Positions 1 through 9,430 of a DNA stretch of 33,240 nt are shown piece by piece. The stretch is taken from NCBI GenBank assembly GCA_018623135.1, contig JAAZVW010000014.1, forward strand, positions 1 through 33,240. Reading direction: 5' to 3'. Position 1 is the stretch's first letter. The number at the start of each line of letters is the position of its first letter. The DNA comes from Pseudomonadota bacterium (GTDB lineage: Bacteria > Pseudomonadota > Alphaproteobacteria > UBA1280 > JAAZVW01). A program made the translations under genes and the position numbers. The notes under the pieces were generated by a model. The model did not search any database. It had not been told where the DNA came from and saw only the letters and a list, made by a program, of their open reading frames with translations.

Positions 1-4
1 TATT

Positions 5-310
5 ATGACCTCAAACCTCCCTCAAATACGTAACCGTATTCAGGACCAATATACTAATATTGAGCAATACCTGCTGCGTAGCTCCCTGCTGAATAAAACG
101 ATGGAAAAACCAACTCATTCGCTGGCTGAATGTGATGATGTTTTTGCTTTGCAAGTAGCCGAAGCAATGCACAACAACATCACATCTCTTCAGCAACAGC
201 TGCAACAATCCACACAATGTAAAGATAGCGCTGCAAAAGCTTTGCAGGCTACCTTTGTTCCAAATATCCTTCAGGACATAGAAACTAACCTGTTACCTTT
301 GCTTAAGTAA
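5..310 (+). CDS. hypothetical protein, 101 aa, helical
   Basis: Not recognised. The product is a small soluble protein with no signal peptide or membrane segment. It is rich in Gln, Leu and Asn and reads as mostly helical, with a Gln-rich stretch near residues 62-70 that could form a coiled coil. The ATG lies four bases from the window edge, so the ribosome binding site and promoter are not visible and the true start could be further upstream. Leucine is often written CTG, unlike the housekeeping genes here but like the other small plus-strand unknowns. It is followed by a hairpin at 324-350 and by a second unknown gene on the same strand. Confidence 0.6.
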   Translation: MTSNLPQIRNRIQDQYTNIEQYLLRSSLLNKTMEKPTHSLAECDDVFALQVAEAMHNNITSLQQQLQQSTQCKDSAAKALQATFVPNILQDIETNLLPLLK

Positions 311-323
311 AAAACACTCTCAA

Positions 324-350
324 AAATCCAGAGCCTAAACCTCTGGGTTT
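324..350 (+). terminator. hairpin between two unknown genes (weak terminator or attenuator)
   Basis: Arms 324-333 and 341-350 pair over 10 bp with one T-G wobble around a 7-base loop. Only three T follow the GC-rich part and they belong to the stem, so this is a poor intrinsic terminator. It may be leaky or an mRNA-processing hairpin between the genes ending at 310 and starting at 384. Confidence 0.4.
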
Positions 351-383
351 CACATAAGCCTCTTCTCTCAAAATGGTGAGTTT

Positions 384-656
384 ATGAGTTATGCATACAC
401 CGATATGATTTTTTGTGACATCTTAGATGCTGCAAAAAAACTGAAATCCCTTAATTTAATTTCGGAAGATGACCTTCTGAAATATAAAATGGACCATAGC
501 TTAGGCAGCAAAGCCTTTGCCCATAAAGCGCATAGCCTTGTGCGTGACATTCGTCGTATACTCGACAATAACAAACATCTGGCCTTTGATTCTCGATACA
601 AAGCCCTTACCGAAACAGACCTTCCTGAACTGGATGAGCTCATCCGCAGTTTTTAG
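384..656 (+). CDS. hypothetical protein, 90 aa
   Basis: Not recognised. A small soluble, charged, probably all-helical protein. The N-terminal half holds an 'ISEDDLLKYK' segment and the C-terminal half a basic patch (VRDIRRIL) followed by an acidic tail. No signal peptide or membrane segment. The ATG at 384 has only weak Shine-Dalgarno-like bases (ATGGTGAG) just upstream. It follows another unknown gene by 73 bases and ends before a strong terminator at 689-716. Codon choice (CTG, CTC for Leu) matches the other small plus-strand unknowns in the window. Confidence 0.6.
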   Translation: MSYAYTDMIFCDILDAAKKLKSLNLISEDDLLKYKMDHSLGSKAFAHKAHSLVRDIRRILDNNKHLAFDSRYKALTETDLPELDELIRSF

Positions 657-688
657 CGAGCATTAAATGCAAAACCAACAATCCACAT

Positions 689-717
689 AAAAGCCCCAGT
701 AGATACTGGGGCTTTTT
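689..717. terminator. bidirectional intrinsic terminator
   Basis: AGCCCCAGT (692-700), loop AGAT, ACTGGGGCT (705-713), with A-rich left flank and T-rich right flank extending the stem to 689-716. It sits between the convergent unknown gene (stop 656) and ruvB (stop 722), so it can serve both strands. Confidence 0.9.
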
Positions 718-721
718 ATTT

Positions 722-1756
722 TTACAATAAACTCGCTTGGCTCGGATGACTTACTGGCAATGGTTTATTCATATGCTTATAAGCAGCAGGAAGAACAAGT
801 CTCCCTCTTGGCGTGCGTTGCAAAAATCCTTGCTGAATCATAAATGGCTCAATAACATCTTCTATTGTATCACGGCTTTCACCAATTGCAGCTGCAATAG
901 TATCAAGCCCAACTGGACCGCCAGAAAAATGATCAATAACCGTTGTTAAAAAGCGGTGGTCATTTTTATCTAATCCACGTTCATCAATTTCTAAAGCTTT
1001 AAGTGCAAGATCTGCAATTGCTCTATCTATATGCCCATTTCCTTTAACTGCAGCAAAATCAGAAACTCGACGCAACAAACGACCTGCGATACGTGGTGTG
1101 CCACGTGAACGACGTGCAATTTCATAAGCACCTTCTGGGTCAATATCGTAGCCATGTTTATTTGCAGCTCTACTTACCACACGGGTCAGTTCCTCTGGGC
1201 TGTAAAATTCTAAGCGCAGCTGCACACCAAAACGGTCTCTTAATGGATTGGAAAGCATCCCTGCACGGGTTGTTGCACCCACAAGAGTAAAGGGTGGCAA
1301 ATCAATTTTTACAGTACGCGCTGCAGGTCCTTCACCAATAATAATATCAAGTTGATAATCTTCCATTGCCGGATACAAAACTTCTTCAACTTGTGTGGGT
1401 AACCTATGAATTTCATCAATAAAAAGCACATCACCTTCTTGTAGTGATGTCAAAATCGCCGCTAAATCACCTGCTTTTTCAATAATAGGTCCTGAGGTTG
1501 ATTTAAAATTAACCCCTAGTTCTTTCGCAACAATTTGTGCTAAGGTTGTTTTACCTAAGCCTGGAGGACCATTAAACAAGACATGGTCTAAAGCTTGGCC
1601 TCGTGTTTTTGCGGCCTGAATAAAAATTTTAAGATTTTCACGTAGTGTTTCTTGGCCAATAAATTCATCTATAGAATCGGGTCTTACCGCAATATCAACC
1701 TTATCACCTACCATCACGTCAGAATCTATTAAACGCTGTTCCTGTAAGTTTTCCAT
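722..1756 (-). CDS. ruvB: Holliday junction DNA helicase RuvB
   Basis: RuvB is the hexameric AAA+ motor that drives branch migration of Holliday junctions together with RuvA. At 344 aa it has family length. Seen: Walker [10 protein letters not shown] at residues 63-71, Walker B with DEIH at 114-117, the GATTRAG sensor segment, and a C-terminal winged-helix domain with the TPRGR DNA-contact motif. The start is set by an AGAGG ribosome binding site 8 bases before the ATG. It is the last gene of ruvC-ruvA-ruvB, 6 bases after the ruvA stop, and ends at the shared terminator at 689-717. No LexA-type box was found near the operon. Confidence 0.98.
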   Translation of the reverse strand: MENLQEQRLIDSDVMVGDKVDIAVRPDSIDEFIGQETLRENLKIFIQAAKTRGQALDHVLFNGPPGLGKTTLAQIVAKELGVNFKSTSGPIIEKAGDLAAILTSLQEGDVLFIDEIHRLPTQVEEVLYPAMEDYQLDIIIGEGPAARTVKIDLPPFTLVGATTRAGMLSNPLRDRFGVQLRLEFYSPEELTRVVSRAANKHGYDIDPEGAYEIARRSRGTPRIAGRLLRRVSDFAAVKGNGHIDRAIADLALKALEIDERGLDKNDHRFLTTVIDHFSGGPVGLDTIAAAIGESRDTIEDVIEPFMIQQGFLQRTPRGRLVLPAAYKHMNKPLPVSHPSQASLL

Positions 1757-1762
1757 ATTCTA

Positions 1763-2386
1763 CTAACCTCTCAAAATCGCTAAAGATTCTTTAAATAAAG
1801 CCCCAAACTCTTCTGAACCATGAGCTTGCAATGCTTGCGTTGCCGCCGCCCGCGCATCCGATGCCTTAAAGCCCATATTGGCAAGAGCAGAAACAACATC
1901 TGAAACAACAGAAACAGGCGCAGACATTTGAGAGGCTGTTACAGCAGAACCTTGAGAAATAGCTGTTTGAGAAATCTGTGGCATAGCTGATTTTAACTTA
2001 CCTTTAAGTTCAAGAACCATGCGTTCGGCAAGTTTTTTACCCACGCCTTTAGCACGTGTTAAATCACCTGGTCGTTCAAAATTAACCGCCTCAGCAATTT
2101 CAGCAGGAGAAAGTGCAGAAAGAACCGCTAATGCCATTTTAGCGCCAACACCATTTACATCATTCAAACAATTAAACATGCTACGTTCTTCAGTATCTGC
2201 AAAACCAAACAGGGTAATCTGATCTTCCCTTACATGTGTATGAATATGAACTGTTGTTGCCTCTCCTTCTCGTAAATTATTTAAACTACGAGAAGATGCA
2301 AACACTTGGTAACCAACACCATTTACATCAACAACCGCAAAATTCTCTGCAAGTTCAACAACAATACCTTTAAGCAGATAAATCAT
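1763..2386 (-). CDS. ruvA: Holliday junction branch migration protein RuvA
   Basis: RuvA binds four-way junctions as a tetramer and loads RuvB. The 207-aa protein has the N-terminal OB-fold (MIYLLKGIV...), the central helix-hairpin-helix region (VNGVGAKMALAVLS and AKGVGKKLAERMVLELK), a Ser/Ala-rich linker near residues 140-160, and the C-terminal UBA-like domain that contacts RuvB (ALANMGFKASDARAA). Its first 17 bases overlap the end of ruvC, which implies translational coupling. ruvB follows after 6 bases. Confidence 0.98.
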   Translation of the reverse strand: MIYLLKGIVVELAENFAVVDVNGVGYQVFASSRSLNNLREGEATTVHIHTHVREDQITLFGFADTEERSMFNCLNDVNGVGAKMALAVLSALSPAEIAEAVNFERPGDLTRAKGVGKKLAERMVLELKGKLKSAMPQISQTAISQGSAVTASQMSAPVSVVSDVVSALANMGFKASDARAAATQALQAHGSEEFGALFKESLAILRG

Positions 2387-2894
2387 TTTTATTCCTTTGA
2401 GCTCTATTAATTAAATATGCAGGGCTTTGCATGTGATGATTATGACAAATAGCAACCCCTAGCGCATCTGCGGTATCTAATTGCTTAAATTCTGCAGTTG
2501 GCAGTAAAACTTTAACCATATGCTGAACTTGTTCTTTTTGTGCATGACCAAAACCAACAATAGCTTTTTTAATAGCAAGAGGCTTATATTCGCCTACTTC
2601 TAGACCTGCTTGCCCTAATATAAGTAATGCAACACCACGTGCCTGCCCTAGCTTTAAAGAGGTTTCAGCATTTACGTTTACAACCACTTCTTCAACAGCA
2701 GCATCAGTTGGTTTAAATTTATGAAGAATATCCTCTAAGCCTGCATATATAACACCCAAACGCTCTGAATCGGGCATTTTTCGGGTTGTTTTAATAACAC
2801 CACCTGCCACAAAACGCATATTAGAACCTGCGGTATCAATAATACCCCAACCTGTGTTATTTAAACCCGGGTCTATTCCTAATATTCGTGGCAT
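2370..2894 (-). CDS. ruvC: crossover junction endodeoxyribonuclease RuvC
   Basis: RuvC is the dimeric RNase-H-fold nuclease that resolves Holliday junctions. All four catalytic acids can be placed by motif: D8 (GIDPG), E68 (AVEEV), D140 and D143 (LDTADALG). Length 174 aa is normal. It is the first gene of ruvC-ruvA-ruvB and its stop lies inside ruvA. In many bacteria yebC sits directly upstream of ruvC. Here yebC is present but about 4.5 kb away, behind DUF502, ssb and uvrA. Confidence 0.98.
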   Translation of the reverse strand: MPRILGIDPGLNNTGWGIIDTAGSNMRFVAGGVIKTTRKMPDSERLGVIYAGLEDILHKFKPTDAAVEEVVVNVNAETSLKLGQARGVALLILGQAGLEVGEYKPLAIKKAIVGFGHAQKEQVQHMVKVLLPTAEFKQLDTADALGVAICHNHHMQSPAYLINRAQRNKNDLSA

Positions 2895-2976
2895 TGGCTA
2901 GGCTTTCTTGTCATTTAATATACTTAATGCTAGCAAAACTACCTACAAAAAGCAAATATTGGCTCTTAATATGCTC

Positions 2977-3777
2977 TTAGTCTTTATTGTCTTCTTTTAT
3001 TTCAACAATACCATCTTGAGCTTGTTTAGCCTGCAACTCTTCTGCTGCTACTTGCTCTTTTTCTTGGCGTTTAAGCGCTTTTAAGCCTTCTTCTTTTGTT
3101 GGTGTAACAATACCAGCAGAAATAACCATTTTAATACCTTGGTCTACTGTCATGTTTAGTTTAATAACATCTTTTTCTGGGACAAAAAGTAAAAAGCCAG
3201 ATGTTGGATTAGGTGTTGTTGGTAAAAACACATTAAGCATAGGCTCATCTGTTTCTGCCTGTGCTTGACCTTTTGTGCGGCCAGAAACAAAAGCTATTGC
3301 CCAAATACCCTTGCGTGGGTATTCAACCATAACAACTTCTCTAAAAGAAGCAGATGATGTGCTTGTAATAGCATCAATAACTTGTTTTGTTGAGCCATAA
3401 ATAGCGCGCACCCCAGGGATTGCGTGGATAAATCTTTCCCAAGCCTTAAGCAGCATGCGTCCAAAAAAGTTTTTAGTGAGCATACCAATAAGTACAATAA
3501 CAAAAAAACCGCAAATAAGCCCAACACCATAAATATGAATTTCATGATCGCCCGGAATAAAAGGCTCTAATAAATTACCAGGATGATATTTAGGCGGAAT
3601 TAAAGAAAGAACCCAGCTATCTAAAGAAATAACAATAAGCTGGAAAAGATATACTGTTACAGCAATAGGCAATAGGATGAAAAACCCTGTGAAAAAGTTA
3701 TTTTTTAACCATGTTGCAAAACCTAATTTCTTTTTAGGTTCTTGTGACTTTGGTTCTTGCTGTATCTGATCTGTCAT
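2977..3777 (-). CDS. DUF502 family inner-membrane protein
   Basis: A 266-aa membrane protein of the DUF502 family, whose function is not known. After a basic N-terminus it has two hydrophobic segments (about residues 27-52 and 82-102) separated by a short, probably periplasmic loop. A cytoplasmic domain follows with the family blocks RAIYGSTKQV, FREVVMVEYP, FLPTTPNPTSG and DQGIKMVISAG. The C-terminus is a charged Lys/Glu-rich tail. It lies between ruvC (82 bases downstream) and ssb (108 bases upstream, with a terminator between), so it is probably transcribed separately from ssb. Confidence 0.85.
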   Translation of the reverse strand: MTDQIQQEPKSQEPKKKLGFATWLKNNFFTGFFILLPIAVTVYLFQLIVISLDSWVLSLIPPKYHPGNLLEPFIPGDHEIHIYGVGLICGFFVIVLIGMLTKNFFGRMLLKAWERFIHAIPGVRAIYGSTKQVIDAITSTSSASFREVVMVEYPRKGIWAIAFVSGRTKGQAQAETDEPMLNVFLPTTPNPTSGFLLFVPEKDVIKLNMTVDQGIKMVISAGIVTPTKEEGLKALKRQEKEQVAAEELQAKQAQDGIVEIKEDNKD

Positions 3778-3804
3778 TTTTATATTCTTTTATTTGATAT
3801 TACC

Positions 3805-3830
3805 CATAAAAGGACGCCGTAGCGCCCTTT
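3805..3830 (-). terminator. ssb terminator
   Basis: On the minus strand the RNA forms AAAGGGCGC / GCGUCCUUU (plus-strand positions 3822-3830 and 3809-3817) with a UACG loop and one G-U pair, followed by a short U run. On the plus strand the wobble becomes a mismatch, so the element points to minus-strand use after ssb (stop at 3886). Confidence 0.75.
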
Positions 3831-3885
3831 ACTGATTTTCAATTACTTAAATTTTTTATATTCGTAATTTAGTAATTATTAATGC

Positions 3886-4341
3886 TTAAAACGGAATTTC
3901 ATCGTCAAAAGCAGAGTCTTCACTCACTTGAGTTGAAGCCATTGGCTTAGAAGAAGTATCTTGGTTAAAATCATCAGAAGATGACATAGAAGAACCTGCA
4001 TTACCGCCAAGCATAACCATACGACCACCCATATCTACAACAACTTCAGTTGTGTAACGATCTTGGCCATCATTACCTTGCCATTTACGTGTTTGTAATT
4101 TACCTTCAAAGTAAACAGAATCACCTTTTTTAAGGTATTTTTCTACTGTTTCTGCAAGTTTACCGAACACAACCACACGGTGCCATTCTGTACGTTCCTG
4201 ACGGTTGCCAGATTTATCATTCCAGCTTTCAGAAGTTGCAATTGTTAAGTTTGCGATTGAACGGTTATCATTTGTGTAACGCACTTCAGGGTCTTTACCC
4301 AAGTTACCAATAAGCTGAACCTTATTTAAGCTGCCTGCCAT
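3886..4341 (-). CDS. ssb: single-stranded DNA-binding protein SSB
   Basis: SSB coats single-stranded DNA and recruits repair and replication partners through its C-terminal tip. The product is 151 aa from the start chosen here ([12 protein letters not shown]), which matches the family N-terminus and has GGGAG eight bases upstream. A longer reading with nine more residues from 4368 lacks such a site. Residues about 1-110 form the OB-fold ([36 protein letters not shown]). A Ser/Gly-rich linker follows and then the tip DDEIPF. It is divergent from uvrA, a common repair-gene pairing. Confidence 0.97.
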   Translation of the reverse strand: MAGSLNKVQLIGNLGKDPEVRYTNDNRSIANLTIATSESWNDKSGNRQERTEWHRVVVFGKLAETVEKYLKKGDSVYFEGKLQTRKWQGNDGQDRYTTEVVVDMGGRMVMLGGNAGSSMSSSDDFNQDTSSKPMASTQVSEDSAFDDEIPF

Positions 4342-4369
4342 TTTATTACTCCCATAAATTATTCTCATC

Positions 4370-4391
4370 CCACTATACTTTTTGGCAGTGG
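4370..4391. promoter_or_regulatory. inverted repeat over the ssb -10 region, possible operator
   Basis: CCACT (4370-4374) and AGTGG (4387-4391) form a perfect inverted repeat with a 12-base spacer in the ssb-uvrA intergenic region. A minus-strand -10-like TATAGT (4372-4377) overlaps the left arm. It does not match the alphaproteobacterial LexA consensus GTTC-N7-GTTC. Operator function is inferred only from position. Confidence 0.3.
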
Positions 4392-4462
4392 TTTGTGTTA
4401 TAAAGTTTATATCGCAGATTATAACTGAATTAAAACAGCAATCAATAAATAAAAGAGAAAAA

Positions 4463-7312
4463 ATGGTTACACATATTAAAGTACGTGGCGCACGTGAGCA
4501 TAATCTTAAAAATGTTTCAGTCGATATTCCTAAAAACAGCTTAACCGTTATTACTGGTCTTTCAGGCAGTGGTAAGTCTTCTCTTGCGTTTGATACAATT
4601 TATGCAGAAGGGAATCGCCGCTTTGTTGAATCTTTATCAGCTTATGCCCGTCAATTCTTAAACCTTTCTAATAAACCAGAGGTAGACAGCATTGAAGGTT
4701 TGTCTCCTGCTATTGCGATAGAACAAAAAACAACATCCAAAAACCCACGTTCCACAGTAGGCACAATTACCGAGATATATGACTACTTACGTGTACTTTA
4801 TGCACAAGCCGGCACAGCTTATTGCCCTACACATAACATTCCTATTAAAGGGCAAGATATATCACAAATGGTAGACCGAATTTACCAATGGCCAGAAGGC
4901 ACACGTATGCAAATTCTCTCTCCTATTGTAAGAGGACGCAAAGGCGAATATAAAAAAGAGCTCCAAGAACTAGCTAAAAAAGGCTATGCACGCGTACGTA
5001 TCAACGGTGAAACTCACGATATTGCAGATGCGCCTGAACTGGATAAAAACTACAAGCATAATATAGAAGTTGTCGTAGATAGACTTGCTCTTAAAGAAAG
5101 TAACCAATCTCGCATTACAGAATCTCTAGAAGCTGCCTTAGCGCTTGCCGATGGTCTTGCACAGGTTGAAGCGGTTGCACGTGGCGATGAAACTCTTGCA
5201 CCAGAAGTTGCCACACCACTTACATTTTCAGAAAAACATGCCTGCCCTGAGTGCGGCTGGACTTTGCAAAGTTTAGAACCACGTCTATTTTCATTCAATA
5301 GCCCTTTTGGTGCCTGCCCTGAGTGCGATGGCATCGGCTCAAAATGGCATTTTGACCCTGAACGTATTATTCCTGATGACTCTCTATCTCTTAAAAACGG
5401 TGCAATAGAACCTTGGGGAAAAACGCTTAGCCCTACACAATTACAGCTCCTTAAAAGCTTAGGTAAACATTACGGTTTTGATATTAACATGACCTATAAA
5501 GGCCTGCCAGAAAAAGCAAAACAAGTACTTATGTATGGTAGTGGACAAGAACAAATAGATGTTACTTACGATGATGGCTTTAAAAAACAAAAGGTAAAAC
5601 AAGCATTTGAGGGCATTATTCCTGCGCTTGAGCGTAGATGGGCAAATTCTAACCCTTGGAAACGAGATGAGCTTGTACAATATCGCGTCAATTCTGCTTG
5701 CCAAAAATGCCATGGTGACCGCCTTAACGAGCAAGCTCTTGCCGTACGTGTAGATGATAAAAACATTGCCGAAGTCTGCAAACTGTCTATTCAAGATGCT
5801 ATGGTACACTTTAACGGTCTTTTACCTAAGCTCCCTAAAAAAGAGCAAGCTATTGCTACACCTGTTATGAAAGAAGTGACTTCTCGTTTAGGTTTCCTAC
5901 ACTCAGTCGGCTTAGATTACTTAACTCTTAGCCGTGTTGCTGGTACACTTTCAGGTGGAGAATCTCAGCGCATTCGTCTCGCCTCTCAAATTGGCTCTGG
6001 TCTTACAGGTGTTATGTATGTACTCGATGAACCCTCTATTGGCCTACACCAACGCGATAATGATCGCCTACTCAAAACGCTATTCAAACTCAGAGACCTT
6101 GATAACACCGTGATTGTTGTTGAGCATGATGAAGATGCCATTCGTACAGCCGACCATGTCATTGATATGGGGCCTCGTGCAGGTGAACATGGCGGGCAAG
6201 TTATGGTATCGGGCACTTTAGAAGATATTAAAAAATCCAAAGACTCTATTACAGGCCAGTACCTGCGAGGAGAGAAAGAAATAGCCGTACCAAAGGAGCG
6301 TCGCCCTATTGATAAGAAAAAACAAATCACAATAAAAGGTGCAACAGAAAACAACCTTAAAAACATAGATACTAGCTTCCCGATTGGTGTCATGACTTGT
6401 GTTACAGGTGTTTCTGGCGGTGGTAAATCATCTTTAGTTATGGAAACACTCTTTAAAGGTGCGGATAAAAAGCTCAACAAAGCTAAAGACCGCCCAGGTG
6501 CCCATAAATCTCTCACAGGGCTAGAAGATATTGATAAAGTTATTAATATTGATCAATCGCCTATTGGTCGCACACCTCGCTCTAACCCTGCAACCTACAC
6601 AGGCTTATTAGGGCCAATTCGTGATTGGTTTGCCCAACTACCAGAAGCACGCCAACGTGGCTATAAGCCTGGACGTTTTTCATTCAACGTTAAAGGTGGG
6701 CGCTGTGAAGCCTGCCAAGGGGATGGTGTTACTAAAATTGAAATGCACTTCCTGCCAGATGTATATGTAGAATGCGATGTCTGTAAAGGCGCACGATATA
6801 ACCGAGAAACACTAGAAGTTAAATATAAAGGCAAATCTATTGCCGATGTATTAGCAATGACTGTAGAAGAAGCGCTTGAATTCTTTTACGACATCCCTAC
6901 TCTTAAAAACCGTTTACAAACCCTTATGGATGTTGGTTTAAGTTATATTCGTCTTGGGCAAAGTGCCATTACTCTATCTGGTGGTGAGGCACAGCGTGTT
7001 AAACTTTCTAAGGAACTTTCACGCCGCGCAACAGGTAAAACACTTTATATTTTAGATGAGCCAACAACAGGTCTGCACTTTGAAGATATTAATATGCTAT
7101 TAAAAGTTTTGCATCGTTTAGTAGATGAAGGCAATACTATGGTTATTATCGAACATAATCTCGATGTAATCAAAACTGCAGATTGGTTGGTAGATATAGG
7201 TCCAGAAGGTGGCGTTGGTGGTGGCGAACTTATTGGCGCAGGCACCCCCGAAGACCTTGTAAAGATAGAAAGTTCTTACACCGGCCACTTCTTAAAACCC
7301 ATGCTAAAATAA
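4463..7312 (+). CDS. uvrA: excinuclease ABC subunit A (UvrA)
   Basis: UvrA finds bulky DNA lesions and loads UvrB in nucleotide excision repair. From the ATG at 4463 the protein has 949 aa, close to family length. It opens with the family N-terminus ([15 protein letters not shown]) after a purine-rich AAGAGA site. An ATG-frame extension to 4382 would add 27 unusual residues and is rejected. Seen in order: first Walker A at residues 32-40, first zinc-finger region with CPEC pairs, ABC signature LSGGESQR at 496, second Walker [10 protein letters not shown] at 649, second zinc finger (CEAC...CDVC), second signature LSGGEAQR at 838. The gene is intact and monocistronic. Confidence 0.98.
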   Translation: MVTHIKVRGAREHNLKNVSVDIPKNSLTVITGLSGSGKSSLAFDTIYAEGNRRFVESLSAYARQFLNLSNKPEVDSIEGLSPAIAIEQKTTSKNPRSTVGTITEIYDYLRVLYAQAGTAYCPTHNIPIKGQDISQMVDRIYQWPEGTRMQILSPIVRGRKGEYKKELQELAKKGYARVRINGETHDIADAPELDKNYKHNIEVVVDRLALKESNQSRITESLEAALALADGLAQVEAVARGDETLAPEVATPLTFSEKHACPECGWTLQSLEPRLFSFNSPFGACPECDGIGSKWHFDPERIIPDDSLSLKNGAIEPWGKTLSPTQLQLLKSLGKHYGFDINMTYKGLPEKAKQVLMYGSGQEQIDVTYDDGFKKQKVKQAFEGIIPALERRWANSNPWKRDELVQYRVNSACQKCHGDRLNEQALAVRVDDKNIAEVCKLSIQDAMVHFNGLLPKLPKKEQAIATPVMKEVTSRLGFLHSVGLDYLTLSRVAGTLSGGESQRIRLASQIGSGLTGVMYVLDEPSIGLHQRDNDRLLKTLFKLRDLDNTVIVVEHDEDAIRTADHVIDMGPRAGEHGGQVMVSGTLEDIKKSKDSITGQYLRGEKEIAVPKERRPIDKKKQITIKGATENNLKNIDTSFPIGVMTCVTGVSGGGKSSLVMETLFKGADKKLNKAKDRPGAHKSLTGLEDIDKVINIDQSPIGRTPRSNPATYTGLLGPIRDWFAQLPEARQRGYKPGRFSFNVKGGRCEACQGDGVTKIEMHFLPDVYVECDVCKGARYNRETLEVKYKGKSIADVLAMTVEEALEFFYDIPTLKNRLQTLMDVGLSYIRLGQSAITLSGGEAQRVKLSKELSRRATGKTLYILDEPTTGLHFEDINMLLKVLHRLVDEGNTMVIIEHNLDVIKTADWLVDIGPEGGVGGGELIGAGTPEDLVKIESSYTGHFLKPMLK

Positions 7313-7332
7313 CAAAAAAAATGAACGAATAA

Positions 7333-7360
7333 AAAAGCCCCGTTTTATCACGGGGCTTTT
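7333..7360. terminator. bidirectional terminator between uvrA and yebC
   Basis: GCCCCG (7337-7342), loop TTTTATCA, CGGGGC (7351-7356), flanked by A6 on the left and T4 on the right. It lies between the convergent stops of uvrA and yebC and can act in both directions. Confidence 0.9.
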
Positions 7361-7387
7361 AAAGATAGAGTTAAGCTTAACTCTGAT

Positions 7388-8143
7388 TTATTCAGCTGCT
7401 AATTTTTCTGCAACTTCATCTGGTAAGTCCATACTTGTAAATACAGTCTGAACATCATCATCTTCTTCAATGCGTTCAATCATAGCCATTACTTTTTGTG
7501 CTGTTTCAGCATCTTCTACTGGCGTATGTTGTTTACAAACGTAACCAAGGTCTGCTTCTTCTGGCTTACCTAAAGCTTCTGTAACAGCTGTAAGAACTTC
7601 TGCAAAGTCTTCTACTTCAGTAATAATTTGGTACATATCACCATCGGCCTTAAAGTCATCCGCGCCTGCTTCTAGCGCTTGTTCCATAATGGCATCTTCT
7701 TCACCAATTGTTGCTGGGTACTCAATAATACCTTTGTAATCAAACATCCAAGCTACAGCACCGTTATCACCCATGCGGCCTCCACCTTTATTAAAAGCGG
7801 TACGCATATTCGCAACAGTACGTGTTTTATTATCTGTTAAGCATTTAACCATAAAAGCAACATTACCTGGGCCATGACCTTCGTAGTTTACTTCTACGTA
7901 ATCTGCGCCTTCAATTTCACCTGTACCACGCTTAATCGCACGCTCCATCGTATCTTTAGGCATATTTTCAGCACGCGCATTATCTATCGCTAAACGAAGA
8001 CCTGGGTTTGTATTTGGATCACCACCACCAGAACGCGCCGCTACCATAAGTTCACGAATTAAGCGCGTAAAGATTTTACCACGTTTTTTATCTTGCGCAG
8101 CTTTACGGTGTTTAATATTTGCCCATTTACTATGCCCAGCCAT
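7388..8143 (-). CDS. yebC: YebC/PmpR family protein
   Basis: YebC family proteins were first described as transcriptional regulators, and recent work links members to helping ribosomes through difficult sequences such as proline stretches. The 251-aa sequence is a full-length, typical member: N-terminal MAGHSKWANIKHRKAAQDKK block, NARAENMPKDTMERAIKRG, the EGHGPGNVAFMVKCLTDN segment, and GAVAWMFDYKG. The C-terminus is acidic. The gene is single on the minus strand with its own downstream terminator. It is separated from ruvCAB, the usual neighbour in many bacteria. Confidence 0.97.
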   Translation of the reverse strand: MAGHSKWANIKHRKAAQDKKRGKIFTRLIRELMVAARSGGGDPNTNPGLRLAIDNARAENMPKDTMERAIKRGTGEIEGADYVEVNYEGHGPGNVAFMVKCLTDNKTRTVANMRTAFNKGGGRMGDNGAVAWMFDYKGIIEYPATIGEEDAIMEQALEAGADDFKADGDMYQIITEVEDFAEVLTAVTEALGKPEEADLGYVCKQHTPVEDAETAQKVMAMIERIEEDDDVQTVFTSMDLPDEVAEKLAAE

Positions 8144-8194
8144 AAGGTTTCTCCGTTTTTCTTTAATTATTCATTTGGGTTTATTTTGTTAAAC

Positions 8195-8221
8195 TTTAGG
8201 GAAAATAACACATTCCCTAAA
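8195..8221. repeat. perfect 9-bp inverted repeat downstream of rng
   Basis: TTTAGGGAA (8195-8203) and TTCCCTAAA (8213-8221) with a 9-base spacer, 11 bases after the rng stop. On the minus strand no clear U run follows the hairpin. It could be a weak terminator or an mRNA 3'-end hairpin for the dcd-murA-maf-rng transcript. Confidence 0.5.
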
Positions 8222-8232
8222 AAAAGCCAAGC

Positions 8233-9387
8233 TTAAGGCATAACCTGTGCAATTGCTGGCTTATGATGTATTTTAAATTCAGTTGTATCTAGGTTTTCAT
8301 CCACAATAATATCTACAGAGCAACCAAACAATGTTAATGCAACAGATTCTTTATTTAAACGCGCCATTAAAGATTCTGCCACCATTGGCGCACAAACCAC
8401 AACATGCTGCCCTGCATTTTGAACATGCCTCATAAGTTTAAGGATAATATCGCCAGCAACAAAGTTCGGCCAGCGCAAACGTGTCATTAAGTCTGCACCA
8501 TTTCTTTGCCTGTAAACTTCTACCAAACCAAATCGAGACATTTGTAAAATTTCTACACGAGATCTATCCTGCACAAATGCTTCTTCCATATGTTGTTGTA
8601 GCTTAAGCTTATCATCACGTTGGCGCATTGTTAAAAAGTCCACCAAAATGTTGCCGCCTAATTCATGTAAAAAACACAAATTAGCCACTGCTGTTGCAGC
8701 AATTTTATTAATATCCAGCGGTGTAAGGTCTTTGTTATACTGCATACCACCCGCATCCACATCAATTGCGGTAAGGGCTTTTGTTTTTTCCACAGTTAGG
8801 CGCCCACCACCTTGCAATGGAAATTCAGGACCTTCAGCAAGCTGAAGCTCTTCATCTAAACGCTCATATAAATCGCAGTCATCTAAATCACTAATATGTT
8901 TAATATTTGTTTCTAGCACATATTCAAGCATATCATTATGCAAAGCATTAGAGGGTATATAAATTGTTACAGGTGTATCTTGTGCATCCATCAAACAACG
9001 TCGGATACAAGAAGACGCAGAAAAGAGTAACGACGGAACAGGCAGTTTACCTTCTGGGCGTTTTTGTATTACACGTGCATCAAGCTTTGCGCCCTTCTCC
9101 TCTACAGGAGCACGGGTAATACGCACCATAATTTCCATACCTTCTGTAAGCCGTAAGTCAGCTGGTAAGGTTGCAAAAGGTAAAAAGCCCGGTCGCATAT
9201 CACCTATATCAATAAAAGCAGCTTTAAGACCTTTAACAATCTTCTTCACACGACCTAAAAAAACAGCACCTTCTGTATATGGTCTATCTATATCATCATG
9301 ATGAATATTAACAAGCTTACCCTGTTCATTAAACAAAGCCGCTCTCTTATGCCAAGGACTACTTTCATATAAAATAGAATATGTCAT
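8233..9387 (-). CDS. rng: short ribonuclease E/G family protein
   Basis: Endoribonuclease of the RNase E/G family, involved in mRNA decay and rRNA maturation. The 384-aa protein has the S1-type domain (about residues 35-95, GRVKKIVKGLKAAFIDIG) and the catalytic domain. Both metal-binding acids can be placed: D209 in AIDVDAG and D250 in ILVDFLTM. The CPxCxG zinc-link motif of RNase E and the region that follows it are absent, so it is about 100 residues shorter than E. coli RNase G. A short RNase E/G next to maf is a known alphaproteobacterial arrangement. It follows maf by 43 bases. Confidence 0.9.
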   Translation of the reverse strand: MTYSILYESSPWHKRAALFNEQGKLVNIHHDDIDRPYTEGAVFLGRVKKIVKGLKAAFIDIGDMRPGFLPFATLPADLRLTEGMEIMVRITRAPVEEKGAKLDARVIQKRPEGKLPVPSLLFSASSCIRRCLMDAQDTPVTIYIPSNALHNDMLEYVLETNIKHISDLDDCDLYERLDEELQLAEGPEFPLQGGGRLTVEKTKALTAIDVDAGGMQYNKDLTPLDINKIAATAVANLCFLHELGGNILVDFLTMRQRDDKLKLQQHMEEAFVQDRSRVEILQMSRFGLVEVYRQRNGADLMTRLRWPNFVAGDIILKLMRHVQNAGQHVVVCAPMVAESLMARLNKESVALTLFGCSVDIIVDENLDTTEFKIHHKPAIAQVMP

Positions 9388-9430
9388 AACGTTATCTATG
9401 TCCTTTTGCTATTTTAGCTATATACAAAGG

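Noticed and set aside
4342-4368. Longer ssb start
   Set aside because: The nine extra residues are foreign to SSB, and GGGAG is spaced correctly for the Met at 4341.
4382-4462. N-terminal extension of uvrA by 27 residues
   Set aside because: It does not match the UvrA N-terminus and would run through the shared ssb/uvrA promoter region. The start at 4463 has a purine-rich binding site and the family [10 protein letters not shown] opening.
4342-4462. LexA (SOS) box between ssb and uvrA
   Set aside because: No GTTC-N7-GTTC or CTGT-N8-ACAG pattern was found by eye.
5459-6516. Long minus-strand open frames inside uvrA (up to 176 codons)
   Set aside because: They lie fully inside the uvrA frame, have low-complexity Ser/Leu-rich translations and no family features; they are shadows.
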